A stretch of DNA of 64,000 bases, taken from assembly GCA_016936655.1 (NCBI GenBank), contig JAFGXL010000030.1, positions 33,591 to 97,590 on the forward strand. Direction: 5' to 3'. Of the stretch, positions 27,027-36,370 are shown piece after piece. Every line of letters begins with the position of its first letter. Within the stretch, counting starts at the first letter, position 1. Source of the stretch: Nitrospirota bacterium (GTDB lineage Bacteria; Nitrospirota; Thermodesulfovibrionia; Thermodesulfovibrionales; Dissulfurispiraceae). The notes beneath the pieces are model-generated. The model had not been told where the DNA came from. It worked only from the letters and a program-made list of their open reading frames with translations, and made no database searches. Made by a program: the position numbers and the translations under genes.

Positions 27027-28985
27027 ATGAAAAACTCAAGACAGAAAATAAAACATAGCTTATTTATTTATCTATGCATACTGGGAATATTTTTTATATC
27101 ACCTTTAGCAATTTCTGCGCAAGAGCCTCTGGCTGAAGGTCTTGCGCAGCTTAAATTAGGAAAAGATCTGCTTGATAAGAGAGAACACTCTAAAGCTATT
27201 CCTGAACTTTCATCTGCCATTGTAAATGAGCCTCTGCTTGCTGACTACGGCCTGCTGTGGCGTGCTACGGCATATGAAGGCATTGAAGAGCCATCACTCG
27301 CACTAAATGATATTACAACCATACTTTTAGAACATAAAACATCACCGCTTATCAAAGCAGCCCGCAAAAAAGAGGTGGAACTGAATCATAAGCTCGGCAG
27401 CGCAAGTACTGATGAGCTATTTGAAGCATATACAAAAGAATTTCCTACAGACTGGGGTATAAAGTTTTTATATGCAGCTCACCTTAAGAACAACGGACAT
27501 AAAGAAAAGGCTGAAGCTATTTACAAAAATTTATACATACAGGTCACACCTTTTTCAGCTTCAGCACAAAAAGAACTCACTGTCTCAGAAATCTCTACAG
27601 AAGATATGGTCAGAAGAGGAGAAAACCTTAATAAGGCATGGCTCTTTCAGTCTGCTGAAAAGGTATTCAGAGATGCCTCATTAAAAAATAGCAGCAACCT
27701 GTCACAAAGAATAAAGGAGGGGCTGGCGCTATCTGTTTTCAGGCAAAAGAAATATGTTGAGGCTGCTGAGATGTACAGGCAGCTTAATAACACATTCTGG
27801 CAAGCACGGTCGCTTCTGAGATCCGGCAATATTGAAGGTTTTGAAGCATTAATTCCTGATCTAAGTAAATTTTCTGATAAAAATACAGCAGCACTCCTTG
27901 TAGCTTATGCCTCAATTAAGCGCAGAGAAGGAGATATTGAAAAAGCTCTTTCTGTCCTTAATAGCCTACTGCCTCAATACAGCTCATGTACTGAAGATAT
28001 AATGTGGTCAAAAGGCTGGATACTAATGCTCAAAGGAGACAAAACAAAGGCTGCCGAGATATTCAGCGAACTCCACAAAAAATATAGAGATCCAAAGTAT
28101 CAATACTGGAGCAGACGTGCTGGCAGCAACAGCAGCTCAGAAAATTCGAACAGCAGTCCAGCAGTTACAACATCGCTAAATAATATGTTGCCTGATTTTT
28201 ATACTTATGCAAATATCCTGATAAATGGGAATACTCTTAATCACATCGACAAAAAAGCTTTTTCGTTGCTTGACACAATCTGTTGTTCAAAAAGAGCAGC
28301 ATTGCTAGCAGAGGCAGGATTTAAGAAAGAGGCCGCAGCAGAACTTCAGCATTATGCAAAAAGACCCGATAGAAAACTAACTGGTGCAGAAATATCAGCA
28401 TCCCTGCACAAACTCGGCAGCCACAGGCTGGCTATGATATTTATTGGTAAAAATGGATATTCAGACGACATACATGAACTGCTCTATCCTGCAGCTTATA
28501 TTGATGAAGTAAAGGAAGCTGCAAACGAGACAGGAGTTGATCCTATGCTGCTGCTGGCAATTATTAGAGAAGAGTCTAGATTCGCACCTGACGCAAGATC
28601 AATAGCCGGAGCCTTAGGACTGCTGCAGCTTATGCCTTCAACAGCACAAAGGGTAGCCAAGTCCGCCAAGGTGCAGCTTAATGGGAATGGAGATCTCACA
28701 AATCCAAAAACAAATATAAGGCTGGGCGCTCACTACATAAAACAGCTCATAACGAGGCTCGGATCTGTGCCTATGGCAATTGCTGCATATAATGCAGGAG
28801 AGCATATGGTGCTCAAATGGATAAAGCAAGTCAATTATACTGATATTGATCTCTTTATAGAAGACATTCCGTTTAGTGAGACAAGGAACTATGTAAAAAA
28901 GGTGCTCACAAGCTACATCGAGTATACAAGATCCCTGAATCCGGAAAATACAGAGGCGCTACGCAGACTTTTCAACAAAATGTAG
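27027..28985 (+). CDS. Soluble lytic murein transglycosylase
   Basis: A 652-residue periplasmic enzyme that cleaves peptidoglycan with 1,6-anhydro product formation. The signal peptide is SLFIYLCILGIFFISPLAISA. A long alpha-helical TPR-like superhelix follows (about 35-470). The C-terminal SLT domain has the catalytic Glu in IIREESRFAPDARS, then GALGLLQLMPSTA, IRLGAHYIKQL and AIAAYNAGEH. Start 27027 gives the signal peptide directly; upstream in-frame codons overlap aroC. It lies 26 bases after aroC and before the divisome genes. Confidence 0.93.
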   Translation: MKNSRQKIKHSLFIYLCILGIFFISPLAISAQEPLAEGLAQLKLGKDLLDKREHSKAIPELSSAIVNEPLLADYGLLWRATAYEGIEEPSLALNDITTILLEHKTSPLIKAARKKEVELNHKLGSASTDELFEAYTKEFPTDWGIKFLYAAHLKNNGHKEKAEAIYKNLYIQVTPFSASAQKELTVSEISTEDMVRRGENLNKAWLFQSAEKVFRDASLKNSSNLSQRIKEGLALSVFRQKKYVEAAEMYRQLNNTFWQARSLLRSGNIEGFEALIPDLSKFSDKNTAALLVAYASIKRREGDIEKALSVLNSLLPQYSSCTEDIMWSKGWILMLKGDKTKAAEIFSELHKKYRDPKYQYWSRRAGSNSSSENSNSSPAVTTSLNNMLPDFYTYANILINGNTLNHIDKKAFSLLDTICCSKRAALLAEAGFKKEAAAELQHYAKRPDRKLTGAEISASLHKLGSHRLAMIFIGKNGYSDDIHELLYPAAYIDEVKEAANETGVDPMLLLAIIREESRFAPDARSIAGALGLLQLMPSTAQRVAKSAKVQLNGNGDLTNPKTNIRLGAHYIKQLITRLGSVPMAIAAYNAGEHMVLKWIKQVNYTDIDLFIEDIPFSETRNYVKKVLTSYIEYTRSLNPENTEALRRLFNKM

Positions 28986-29065
28986 ACTTCTTGTCAGACC
29001 TTATTTTATCATTATTAGCATTAACGCATTTTCGTATGAATCAAGCTATTAAAAGGAGGCAAAAG

Positions 29066-29287
29066 ATGGATCTTTTGAAGACATTTGATGAAAAAATAGC
29101 AGCAGCAGTAGAAAAGGTGAAGGCGCTTAAAGACGAAAACGGAGAGCTTAAGCTTAAGCTTAGAGAATATGAAACCCTTTTGGCTATAAGGGATGAAGAG
29201 CTCCAGAAGCTCTCTGGCGAAAAATCATCCATACGCAACCAGATTGAAGAGCTGCTCGAAGAGCTTGATTCAATAGAGACGCACTAG
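29066..29287 (+). CDS. Short coiled-coil protein, ZapB-like
   Basis: The 73-residue product is almost wholly coiled coil (EKVKALKDENGELKLKLREY and onward). Its start at 29066 is marked by AGGAGG six bases upstream. Position seven bases before zapA suggests a ZapB-type or TPR/coiled-coil divisome partner. Sequence alone does not prove it. Confidence 0.75.
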   Translation: MDLLKTFDEKIAAAVEKVKALKDENGELKLKLREYETLLAIRDEELQKLSGEKSSIRNQIEELLEELDSIETH

Positions 29288-29294
29288 GAGCTGT

Positions 29295-29570
29295 ATGGGA
29301 AGCGTAGAGGTCTTTATACTCGGCCAGAGATACATTATAAAAGGAGATGAAGATCCTGAATATATAAAAAAACTGGCTGAGTATGTTGATGCAAAGCTTA
29401 AAGAGGTGCATAATTCCATGCCAGGCATTACGCCTCTTAAAGCCTCTATTCTGGCATCACTCTCAATAGCTGATGACATGCACAAAATCAAATTGAGGTA
29501 CAACTCCGTATCTGAGAGGATTAAGAATATAGAAGACCGTGCTGACTCGATTATAAAACTGTTTGACTAA
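29295..29570 (+). CDS. zapA: Cell division protein ZapA
   Basis: ZapA bundles FtsZ filaments at mid-cell. The 91 residues match the family: VFILGQRYIIKGDEDPEYIK, YVDAKLKEV and a C-terminal coiled coil after the conserved ASLSIADDMHK. AGGAG precedes the ATG by five bases. It follows the coiled-coil gene closely and ends four bases before the convergent GGDEF gene. Confidence 0.9.
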   Translation: MGSVEVFILGQRYIIKGDEDPEYIKKLAEYVDAKLKEVHNSMPGITPLKASILASLSIADDMHKIKLRYNSVSERIKNIEDRADSIIKLFD

Positions 29571-29573
29571 GGC

Positions 29574-30491
29574 TCAGACCACTCTCTGATCTGTCTTGGA
29601 GCAACCGCCTCCGCACATCTTTGCAAACTTCTTCATCTCTGAAGCCACCTCTGCCATCTCGCCGTAATGCTTAAAAGATCGTTTGCTGTTATGGGTAATG
29701 CCTACAGACAGACCCATTACAGGGAACGTCCTGTGCGCCCCTTCCCTGTCAACAGACTCTATGCATCCTTTAGCCCTGTCCTCAGAATCATAAAATGTGG
29801 GCACAATATTGCTGAAGTTGTCTATCAGATCCTGAGAAACCTCTTCCATAACATCATGATTAACTATAAAAACAAAATCATCGCCTCCAATATGTCCAAT
29901 AAAGCTACCCTGCGGCTGTTTCTGCCTCACAGTGTTTAGAACAAGCCTGCCTAGCATTTTCAGCACCTCATCACCGCGTGCAAATCCGTATTTGTCATTG
30001 AAAGGTTTAAAGTAGTCGATATCTACCCATGCCATAGCAAAGATCACTCCAGATTCAATTCGACTCTGCACCTGCTTGAGTATAGTTATGTTGCCAGGCA
30101 ACCTGGTAAGTGGGTTAGTCTCTACAACCCTGTCTGCCCTTGCAAGACATATACATATACGTGATAATACCTCCTCCTCTTCAGCAGGATATCTTATGAA
30201 ATCATCAATCGGCAGCAGGCTGTTATCCGGCATCTCCTGATCATCACCAAAAAGTCCCACAATAGAGACCTGACCAAAAATTGAGTCAGCCTTTAGATCA
30301 GACACAACCGTAAATGCAGCAGGATTCCCCTGAATAAAATCAACGATGAGAAGATCCGGAATTGAATTATAGATATAATCCAGAGCGAGATTAAGACTGC
30401 TAAAAATTATTACCTTATGCTTATTGCCAAAGAGACGCTCTGTCATCGCTGTAAAGGCCACATTTCTAGATACAACAACAAGGGATTTCAA
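29574..30491 (-). CDS. Response-regulator-like protein with GGDEF domain (GGDDF variant)
   Basis: The 305 residues have an N-terminal receiver-like region (about 1-120; the phospho-Asp position reads LLIVDFIQG). A GGDEF domain follows from about 125. It keeps the metal/substrate elements WVDIDYFKPFNDKYGFARGD, but the signature is GGDDF, with Asp at the normally Glu fourth position. No RxxD inhibitory site lies upstream of it. Activity is therefore uncertain. A CGGGC cysteine pair lies near the C-terminus. It ends a three-gene operon with the HDOD protein, two bases away. Confidence 0.82.
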   Translation of the reverse strand: MKSLVVVSRNVAFTAMTERLFGNKHKVIIFSSLNLALDYIYNSIPDLLIVDFIQGNPAAFTVVSDLKADSIFGQVSIVGLFGDDQEMPDNSLLPIDDFIRYPAEEEEVLSRICICLARADRVVETNPLTRLPGNITILKQVQSRIESGVIFAMAWVDIDYFKPFNDKYGFARGDEVLKMLGRLVLNTVRQKQPQGSFIGHIGGDDFVFIVNHDVMEEVSQDLIDNFSNIVPTFYDSEDRAKGCIESVDREGAHRTFPVMGLSVGITHNSKRSFKHYGEMAEVASEMKKFAKMCGGGCSKTDQRVV

Positions 30492-30493
30492 TC

Positions 30494-31327
30494 TTAATCA
30501 CCAAGGAAGAAATCATCAGCATGGGAAAGAGCAGAATCCATCTCAAGCACAATGCCTGAGAGCTCAGCTTCTGATATATTAAGAATCTGCCAAGCTCCTG
30601 CATTAAGTGCAGGCACAAAATCATCTCCTGCAAATCCAAATCCTCTTGCGCGCACCAGTATATCTGCAAGGTGAACTATAGATGTCTGCACTAGCATCGT
30701 TTTAGACAGATTCGGTTTGTGATGATACTCAATCACCTCGACAAGGCTTCTGGGAAAGTTCCACTTCTGCGCGATCCAGCTGCCAGCCTCTGCATGGTTT
30801 ACAGAGAAGTGCTTCTTCTCAGCCTCAAAAATGAATATGCCCTCTTTTTCTGCATCAACTACTACTCCTGCATACTCATCAGGAAATTTGAGGCTAAGCA
30901 CAACCTTTCCTATGTCATGCAGCAGCGCAGCTACAGATACCTCTTCAGGTTCCGGAATACCCTTCTGCTGGGCAATTATTCTTGCTGTTATTGCAGTGCC
31001 TATAGAGTGCTCCCATAATCCAATCATCGACTTCTGCATAACTTCAAAAACTGAAACGCCAAGCAGAAGGCCTCTGACAACATTCATACCAAGCAGTATG
31101 AGAGCCTGACTTACAGAAGATATTCTTCCAGGAAATCCGTAAACAGGCGAATTGACCAGCTTCAGGACTCTTGATGTAAGAACAGGATCACTCGTTATAA
31201 ATGAACCGATCTCATTAAGAGAAACCTTTGGGTTTTCTATAACCTTGAGAAGCTTTTTGAGAACTCCCGGCACCGTAGGAAGCGTATCAATTTTTTCTAT
31301 CTGGAGTCTGAGAGCCTGAATATCCAT
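30494..31327 (-). CDS. HDOD-domain signalling protein
   Basis: The 277 residues match HDOD (PF08668), an HD-related output domain. It shows the N-terminal KIDTLPTVPGVLKKLL, SDPVLTSRVLKLVNSPVYGF and SVSQALILLGMNVVRGLLL, and then an HD-like ALLHDIGKVVLSLKFP. HDOD proteins commonly act in c-di-GMP, chemotaxis or natural-competence signalling, without a fixed reaction. It starts directly after the previous stop (TAAATG) and is followed two bases later by the GGDEF gene. Confidence 0.88.
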   Translation of the reverse strand: MDIQALRLQIEKIDTLPTVPGVLKKLLKVIENPKVSLNEIGSFITSDPVLTSRVLKLVNSPVYGFPGRISSVSQALILLGMNVVRGLLLGVSVFEVMQKSMIGLWEHSIGTAITARIIAQQKGIPEPEEVSVAALLHDIGKVVLSLKFPDEYAGVVVDAEKEGIFIFEAEKKHFSVNHAEAGSWIAQKWNFPRSLVEVIEYHHKPNLSKTMLVQTSIVHLADILVRARGFGFAGDDFVPALNAGAWQILNISEAELSGIVLEMDSALSHADDFFLGD

Positions 31328-31624
31328 TTATTTATACAGCTCCTCTATTCTGGATTCGAAGATTTTTTTTATCATCAGCATATGAGGTTCATTCAGGGTC
31401 TTGCTGAATCTTGCTTCCAACTCGCTCAGCATTTCTTCTTTGGGCTTGTCAGGCGTAGTTTCGCCCTCAATATAAACTGCTTGCACATTCATATTTATGA
31501 GGCGGTCAATATGCGCTGCTTTAATTTCTGTACCCTGAGCCAGTAAAACCATACCTGCTTCGTTAAGAACAGGCTTGGCTAAAACAACCCCGGGCATAAG
31601 TCTTTCTACAGGAATTTTTGGCAT
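31328..31624 (-). CDS. Small signalling-associated domain protein
   Basis: The 98 residues contain the motif PVERLMPGVVLAKPVLNEAG, then LLAQGTEIKAAHIDRL and VQAVYIEG. That pattern is usually found as an N-terminal module of HD-GYP and related two-component outputs. Here it stands alone at the head of the HDOD/GGDEF operon, with its stop abutting the next ATG. Its C-terminal half is helical and charged. A ligand or partner is unknown. Confidence 0.75.
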   Translation of the reverse strand: MPKIPVERLMPGVVLAKPVLNEAGMVLLAQGTEIKAAHIDRLINMNVQAVYIEGETTPDKPKEEMLSELEARFSKTLNEPHMLMIKKIFESRIEELYK

Positions 31625-31760
31625 ATATTAAATACCCCTTTTTGTTTATTATATCATATAGCTGTAATACCAAAATAAAATAAGCTCTGAATCAGAGATT
31701 ATGACATTTTTAAATATAGTTTATCTGAACCTGAAAATGCATTAATTTGGAGGCAACCTT

Positions 31761-33143
31761 ATGAAGATCCGATTCCTTGGGGCAGCAAAGACAGTTACCG
31801 GTTCCTGCTATCATCTTTCGATCAACAATATTCAGATGCTGGTCGATTGCGGAATGAGGCAGGGAGAAGATGCCAAAGATGCGCAAGGTGAAGAATTCGA
31901 TTTCAATCCTGCAGAAATTGACTATCTCTTTCTGACGCATTCACACATTGACCACTCAGGAATGGTGCCACGGCTCGTAAAGAAAGGTTTTAAGGGATCC
32001 ATACTTCTGACAGAAGCTACTGCTGACCTTGCTGAAATAATGCTTTACGACTCTGCCAACATACAGGAAAACGATGCCCAGCGCGCTACAACCAGAGCCC
32101 TCAGATCAGGGCATGATAAAGAAATACTTCCAGCATACACAACTATAGATGTGGAAAATACTATCCAGTTTTTCAAGACTATTGCATACAACAAGATTAC
32201 ACATCTGGGCAACGGAATAAAGTTCAGACTTCTGGATGCCGGTCATATACTCGGCTCAGCATCGCTCGAGCTCTGGTACCAGGATTCTGCAGAAGATAAG
32301 AAAATTGTATTCTCTGGAGACATAGGCAAAAAAGGGAGCCCAGTGATCAAGGACCCGCAGACATCTTCTGATGCAAACTATATTGTCATTGAGTCAACCT
32401 ACGGAAACCGGCTCCATAAAAATATGAACAACACAATTGATGAGCTGGTGGATGCTGTTAAATCAACCTTCATGAGAGGCGGCAATGTAATAATCCCGTC
32501 TTTTGCAGTAGGCAGAACACAAGACCTGCTTTATATATTCAATCAGCTCACTATGCAGGACAGGCTTTTCAACATAAATGTATACATTGACAGCCCTCTG
32601 GCAGAAAAGGCGACAAAAATATATCTTTCACATCCTGAGCTGTATGATGATGAAACCAGACTGCTCTTAAAAACTCAGAGTTCAAAGGGGATAAAGATAC
32701 ATTTTACCCACTCTACACAGGACTCTATGGCTCTAAACAAAATCCGCTCTGGAGCAATCATCATAGCTGGCAGCGGCATGTGTGAAGGTGGCAGGATAAG
32801 ACACCATTTAAAACATAATCTCTGGCGCAGGGATTGCTCAGTTCTATTTGTAGGATTCCAGGCAAAAGGCACACTCGGCAGACGTATTGTTGACGGGTCA
32901 AAGAGTGTAAAGATATTCGGAGAAGATATAGCTGTACGGGCTAATGTACATACAATCGGAGGCTTTTCTGCCCATGCAGACCAGAAGGAGCTTCTTGACT
33001 GGCTTAACGGATATGCTAACCATCCTGAGGTATTTGTAGTACATGGAGAAGGCCAGACAGCTATAGATTTTGCAAAAAAAATAAACGCGACATACGGATT
33101 TAAGACTATAGCGCCTGACATAGGAGACGAGTTCGAGATATAG
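31761..33143 (+). CDS. Beta-CASP metallo-beta-lactamase-fold ribonuclease
   Basis: The 460 residues show the metallo-beta-lactamase HSHIDHSG motif, an upstream FLGAAKTVTGSCYH, then DAGHILGSASLEL and FSGDIGKK. The beta-CASP region (VIIPSFAVGRTQDLLYI, AGSGMCEGGRIRHHLKH) precedes the last metal motif GGFSAHADQKELLDWL. This is the CPSF73/YSH1-like bacterial group thought to process RNA. GGAGG lies before the ATG. It is a single gene, divergent from the HDOD operon. Confidence 0.92.
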   Translation: MKIRFLGAAKTVTGSCYHLSINNIQMLVDCGMRQGEDAKDAQGEEFDFNPAEIDYLFLTHSHIDHSGMVPRLVKKGFKGSILLTEATADLAEIMLYDSANIQENDAQRATTRALRSGHDKEILPAYTTIDVENTIQFFKTIAYNKITHLGNGIKFRLLDAGHILGSASLELWYQDSAEDKKIVFSGDIGKKGSPVIKDPQTSSDANYIVIESTYGNRLHKNMNNTIDELVDAVKSTFMRGGNVIIPSFAVGRTQDLLYIFNQLTMQDRLFNINVYIDSPLAEKATKIYLSHPELYDDETRLLLKTQSSKGIKIHFTHSTQDSMALNKIRSGAIIIAGSGMCEGGRIRHHLKHNLWRRDCSVLFVGFQAKGTLGRRIVDGSKSVKIFGEDIAVRANVHTIGGFSAHADQKELLDWLNGYANHPEVFVVHGEGQTAIDFAKKINATYGFKTIAPDIGDEFEI

Positions 33144-33154
33144 AATGCCAGCTG

Positions 33155-33229
33155 TGGAGCCGGGGAAGGGATTTGAACCCTCGACCTGCTGATTACGAAT
33201 CAGCTGCACTACCCCTGTGCTACCCCGGC
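33155..33229 (-). tRNA. tRNA-Thr (anticodon CGT)
   Basis: The minus strand gives a complete cloverleaf. The acceptor is GCCGGGG/CCCCGGC, the D arm GCAC/GTGC and the anticodon stem GCTGA/TCAGC. The loop TTCGTAA (anticodon CGT) reads codon ACG. The T arm GAGGG/CCCTT has the loop TTCAAAT. The 3' CCA is encoded (33155-33157). It lies 26 bases from the macro-domain gene. Confidence 0.95.
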
Positions 33230-33255
33230 AAAATATAAGAAAAAAAGGAACTAAA

Positions 33256-33804
33256 TTATATACTTTGGCGCCGCAGTTTATCAAACTCAGCACAAAAACA
33301 GCTATAAGTACCATCATCAAACAGGCAAAACTCCAAAACCTCAAGCCCGCACTCTAGATTTTCTGACAGAAAATGTGCAGCCTGTCCAACAAGTATCTGA
33401 GCGCACTTATCCTTTGGAAATCCATAGATGCCGGCACTAACTGCTGGCATTGATATACTTTTGAAACGATGTTTAACAGCAGTAGCTAGAACGCTATTAA
33501 CGGACTTTATCAGCTTTGCATCCTCATCACCCTCACCCATTCTCGGTTCTACCGTGTGAATAACAAATTTGGAAGGTAAACCGCCTGCTGTTGTAACAGC
33601 AGCTCCGCCAACAGGCACATAGCCTATTGAATTGCTCTGCTGCTGAATAATTTCACCGCCCTTTTTTACTATGGCAGCAGCCACTCCTCCGCCGTGCTGA
33701 AGGCTCGAATTAGCTGCATTCACAATAGCTTCAACCTGCCTTGTTGTTATATCAGCCATTACAAGGCGTATAACACAACCCCCTATTTTCTGTTCAAAAC
33801 TCAT
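33256..33804 (-). CDS. Macro-domain protein
   Basis: The 182 residues form a macro domain that binds ADP-ribose or related metabolites and often hydrolyses O-acetyl-ADP-ribose or ADP-ribosyl links. The motifs are MADITTRQVEAIVNAANSSL, QHGGGVAAAI and MPAVSAGIYGFPKDK. The ATG at 33804 is chosen because GGAGG lies five bases upstream. It is a single gene downstream of no toxin, so a general ADP-ribose role is more likely than an antitoxin one. Confidence 0.9.
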   Translation of the reverse strand: MSFEQKIGGCVIRLVMADITTRQVEAIVNAANSSLQHGGGVAAAIVKKGGEIIQQQSNSIGYVPVGGAAVTTAGGLPSKFVIHTVEPRMGEGDEDAKLIKSVNSVLATAVKHRFKSISMPAVSAGIYGFPKDKCAQILVGQAAHFLSENLECGLEVLEFCLFDDGTYSCFCAEFDKLRRQSI

Positions 33805-33865
33805 AATATCCTCCATTGAACATATATCCATAAAAAATTAATCTTTATAGATGTATAATAACAAG

Positions 33866-35050
33866 ATGAAATTTGGATATCTAAATTGCCACTCCGGAAT
33901 AAGCGGGGATATGTTCCTTGGAGCTCTTGTATCAGCAGGAGTTGATCCTAAAAAGCTCTCAGATACTCTGAAAGCTATCCCTGTTGGAGGATACGAAATC
34001 ACATCAAAGGATGTTACACGTGCAGGAATAAGCGCAACGAAAATTGATGTTAATATATCACCAAACCCGAAAAGGGGACATACAAGATGGAAAGATATTG
34101 AAGAACTTATAAGCAGATCAAGCCTTGAGGATGAGATAAAATCCACGGGACTCTCAATATTCAGAGATCTATTTAATGCAGAAGCATATGTTCATGGACG
34201 CAGTTTCGATGATGTACACCTTCATGAACTTGGAGGAATAGACTCTGTAGTTGATATATTCGGTACTGTAATAGGGCTGAATATGCTCGGCATCAGCAAG
34301 CTTTTTGTCTCTCCGATCAATCTCGGCTCAGGAACAGTTAACACATGCCACGGCATGCTGCCTGTGCCTGCGCCAGCAACAGCAGAGCTTCTTAAAGGAT
34401 ATTCCGTCTACTCAACAGACATAGGCTTTGAACTCACCACTCCAACAGGAGCAGCTATCCTTAAAGGACTAAAGGCAGAGCTAGGTCCAATGCCTCCCTT
34501 TATAGTAGAGAAAATCGGATATGGCGCCGGCAGCAGGGACATTAAAGGCGTACCTAATATACTGAGGCTTATGTCAGGAAAAAGCTCAGAACTCACCATC
34601 TCGGAAAATGTCACTATTATAGAAACAAACATAGATGACATGAATCCGCAGCTTTACGAAAATGTGATGGACAAGCTTCTTTCTGCAGGAGCTCTGGATG
34701 TATTTATCGAAAACATAATAATGAAGAAAAGCAGGCCTGCACAAAAACTCACAGTAATAGCTGATAGCAATATAGCCGGACTGTCAGAAATAATCTTCAG
34801 GGAGACATCAACCATAGGCATACGCACATATACTGCAGACAGGATAACGCTTGAACGAGAAATCAAACCCGTGCATACCCGATTCGGCAAAGTTCGCGTA
34901 AAAACCGCTATGCTGCGAAACGAGACCTTAACCGTCTCAGCAGAATATGAGGATATAAAAAAGATCTCTGAAAAAACCGGCATGCCGCTCAAAAAAGTTG
35001 CTGAGGCGATTAATATTGATATCCATAAAAATGAACCAAATAATATTTAA
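33866..35050 (+). CDS. larC: Nickel insertion protein LarC
   Basis: LarC inserts nickel into the pincer cofactor of lactate racemase. The roughly 394 residues begin MKFGYLNCHSGISGDMFLGA and contain VHLHELGGIDSVVDI, GSGTVNTCHGMLPVPAPAT and TNIDDMNPQLYENVM, all family hallmarks. The two LarC1/LarC2 parts are in one frame here. In Lactobacillus larC is decoded by a frameshift; no such shift is needed here. No larA, larB or larE is nearby. Starts at 33851 and 33866 are both possible. Confidence 0.9.
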   Translation: MKFGYLNCHSGISGDMFLGALVSAGVDPKKLSDTLKAIPVGGYEITSKDVTRAGISATKIDVNISPNPKRGHTRWKDIEELISRSSLEDEIKSTGLSIFRDLFNAEAYVHGRSFDDVHLHELGGIDSVVDIFGTVIGLNMLGISKLFVSPINLGSGTVNTCHGMLPVPAPATAELLKGYSVYSTDIGFELTTPTGAAILKGLKAELGPMPPFIVEKIGYGAGSRDIKGVPNILRLMSGKSSELTISENVTIIETNIDDMNPQLYENVMDKLLSAGALDVFIENIIMKKSRPAQKLTVIADSNIAGLSEIIFRETSTIGIRTYTADRITLEREIKPVHTRFGKVRVKTAMLRNETLTVSAEYEDIKKISEKTGMPLKKVAEAINIDIHKNEPNNI

Positions 35051-35070
35051 TTAAAAACTCAGGGTGGATT

Positions 35071-36342
35071 ATGAAAACTAAAACCAGCATCTGCATAACA
35101 TTCATGATTTTTACTGCTATATTTTTTATTCTGTCGTGTGCAGCCGCATCAGGCCTCACACTGGAACAGGCTATCGAACTTGCGCAGCAGAATCTCCCCT
35201 CTTACAAGGCAGCTGAGCTGCAGATAAGGGCAAAGGAAGAACTCTATAAAGCTACTCTTGGAGATTATGTGCCCAGGCTCGACGTATCTTCAAACTACAG
35301 CAAATTCTATACAAGCACTGAATACACAACAAGATCATATGATGCAACTCTCTCTTATACGCTTTTTGACGGCGGTAAAAGAGACGCTTCCCGCAATATA
35401 TCGAAACTTAACCTCGACATACAGAAGTTCGAGCTTAAAAAAAGCTTTATTGATCTCTCATACGATGTCAAATCCGCTTTTTTTTCGGCATTGGCAAAAA
35501 ACGAATCACTTGAGCAGCGCAGGGTGCAGCTGCAGGACGCGCAGAAAGATTACGAGGTTGCAGAAGGAAGGTATAAATTCGGCGTTGCAAAACTCTCTGA
35601 TGCACTTCAGGCATCTGTAAGGCTTGAACAGGCAAAATTTAATCTTGTTGAAGCTGAAAATAGTCTCAGAAAGGCAGTTGTACAGCTTAACTCTATAATA
35701 GGAAGATCGCTCGAAACACCATTCGACTTAATCGGAACATTATCTGAAACATATCCAAATGAAAACAGGGCAGCGCTTGAGCAGGCCGTGCTGCAAAAAC
35801 CGGAGATAAAACAGGCTGAACAGAAACAGAAGATCGCCGAGTTCAACAAGCAGAGCGAAATGAGCGTATTTTATCCAACTTTCAACGCTGAGGCTGGATA
35901 CACAAAAACTGCCGGAGGCAACAGATCATCATCAACATCCAGCGGAGAGAGCAAATCAGGTCTAATCATTGCAAGATGGAATATTTTTGAACTTGGCAGA
36001 TACCACAGAGTAAAGGCCGCGAGACACGAAATTGATATATCAGCAGAAAACCTTCGTGAGACAAAAAGACAGGCTCTTCTTACTCTCGGCCTAGCATATG
36101 AAGACTACACAACTGCTGTAAATAATATGAAGGTTGCGCAGCAGCAGCTTAAACAGGCGCAGCAAAACTATGACCAGGCATTTGGAGAATACAAAGTTGG
36201 CAAAGCAGACATTCTCTCTCTGGTACAGGCAGAAAGCCAGCTCGCTTCTGCCAGAGAACAGCTTATAAACACAAAACTGAATCTGGTTAATTCGAGAATT
36301 GAACTCGAAAAGATTTCAGGCACAGAACTGACATGGAAATGA
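35071..36342 (+). CDS. TolC-family outer-membrane efflux protein
   Basis: The 423 residues start with a signal peptide (ITFMIFTAIFFILSCAAASG). They contain the TolC repeat pattern LTLEQAIELAQQNLPSYKAA, long coiled coils and two barrel segments. It forms the outer-membrane exit duct of the ABC efflux system encoded next. AGGGTGG precedes the ATG. It is 28 bases upstream of the adaptor gene. Confidence 0.93.
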   Translation: MKTKTSICITFMIFTAIFFILSCAAASGLTLEQAIELAQQNLPSYKAAELQIRAKEELYKATLGDYVPRLDVSSNYSKFYTSTEYTTRSYDATLSYTLFDGGKRDASRNISKLNLDIQKFELKKSFIDLSYDVKSAFFSALAKNESLEQRRVQLQDAQKDYEVAEGRYKFGVAKLSDALQASVRLEQAKFNLVEAENSLRKAVVQLNSIIGRSLETPFDLIGTLSETYPNENRAALEQAVLQKPEIKQAEQKQKIAEFNKQSEMSVFYPTFNAEAGYTKTAGGNRSSSTSSGESKSGLIIARWNIFELGRYHRVKAARHEIDISAENLRETKRQALLTLGLAYEDYTTAVNNMKVAQQQLKQAQQNYDQAFGEYKVGKADILSLVQAESQLASAREQLINTKLNLVNSRIELEKISGTELTWK

Positions 36343-36370
36343 TCATACAGATATATCAGAGGAGCCCTAA

